From positions 1 through 6,191 of the forward strand of contig JAHDBK010000235.1 of the NCBI GenBank assembly GCA_020630455.1: a DNA stretch of 6,191 nucleotides, in the 5' to 3' direction. The notes beneath the pieces are model-generated. The model was not told the DNA's origin and searched no databases. It saw only the letters and a program-made list of their open reading frames with translations. The translations under genes were made by a program, and so were the position numbers. This document shows, piece by piece, positions 6,116 to 6,191 of this stretch. The number at the start of each line of letters is the position of its first letter. Position 1 is the stretch's first letter. This stretch comes from Saprospiraceae bacterium (GTDB taxonomy: Bacteria > Bacteroidota > Bacteroidia > Chitinophagales > Saprospiraceae).

Positions 6116-6191
6116 TTATTTATACTTACGTTTTGTCTTACGGATACTCTTCTTTCCGAATGCGTTACCCCCCTTAATTTCATTACCAGCA
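6116..6191 (-). CDS. C-terminal end of an upstream gene (partial; possibly gldJ)
   Basis: Only the last 24 codons and the TAA stop are inside the window. The visible residues begin AGNEIKGGNAFG and end KKSIRKTKRKYK, a very basic tail. Lys, Arg, Gly and Ala codons here look ordinary for a real gene (CGT, AAG, GGT, GCA), and a terminator hairpin follows the stop, which supports this frame. From memory, gldJ, encoding the gliding-motility and type IX secretion lipoprotein, often precedes murF in Flavobacteriia and has a basic C-terminus. That identification rests on neighbourhood and tail character only. No domain is visible. Confidence 0.55.
   Translation of the reverse strand, partial: AGNEIKGGNAFGKKSIRKTKRKYK

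Noticed and set aside
6034..6183. 50-residue N-terminal extension of MurF
   Set aside because: It translates a terminator hairpin and overlaps the upstream gene end in another frame; MurF homology begins only after it.
1..6191. A novel defence, mobile or biosynthetic system
   Set aside because: All complete genes belong to recognisable housekeeping or envelope families; there are no direct-repeat arrays, integrase or transposase remnants, attachment sites or clustered unknown genes.

Overview
The window looks like chromosomal core sequence from a member of the Bacteroidota, probably near Flavobacteriales. The DNA is AT-rich, start codons lack Shine-Dalgarno sequences, and several gene starts are preceded by the Bacteroidota -7 promoter element TAnnTTTG. 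The protein families also fit: a Bacteroidota-type OmpA porin with calcium-binding repeats, a roughly 409-residue Glu/Leu/Phe/Val dehydrogenase, and an arginase-fold protein of a type I know only from this phylum. I see no mobile element, CRISPR array, tRNA, rRNA or phage gene.

Layout from left to right. Positions 1-171 hold no gene but contain a strong, probably bidirectional terminator hairpin (95-134). On the minus strand, 172-1992 encodes a secreted OmpA-family outer-membrane protein, driven by the clearest promoter in the window (2073-2103). Also on the minus strand, 2166-3395 encodes an amino-acid dehydrogenase. A 296-bp AT-rich divergent spacer (3396-3691) follows, with one -7-like element for each direction and a perfect small dyad in front of the dehydrogenase. 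On the plus strand, 3692-4777 encodes a ureohydrolase-fold protein that has lost nearly all metal ligands of the family. It meets murF (minus strand, 4774-6033) tail to tail, and the two stop codons share one TTAA palindrome. Upstream of murF there is a terminator-like hairpin (6064-6097), then the last 24 codons of another minus-strand gene running off the right edge, possibly gldJ.

The genes do not form one pathway. Two relate to the envelope: MurF makes the complete UDP-MurNAc-pentapeptide precursor, and the OmpA protein is expected to anchor the outer membrane to the finished peptidoglycan. The dehydrogenase links amino-acid and 2-oxo-acid pools. The arginase-like protein has no assignable reaction.

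No new multigene system is visible. The observations most worth checking are: the eroded active site of the arginase-like protein; a sharp codon-usage change inside the ompA barrel region (16 of 16 Asn codons AAT, against 9 of 28 elsewhere in the gene); the terminator in front of murF, which shows that the longest possible murF reading frame starts too early; and the dyad at the expected transcription start of the dehydrogenase gene.
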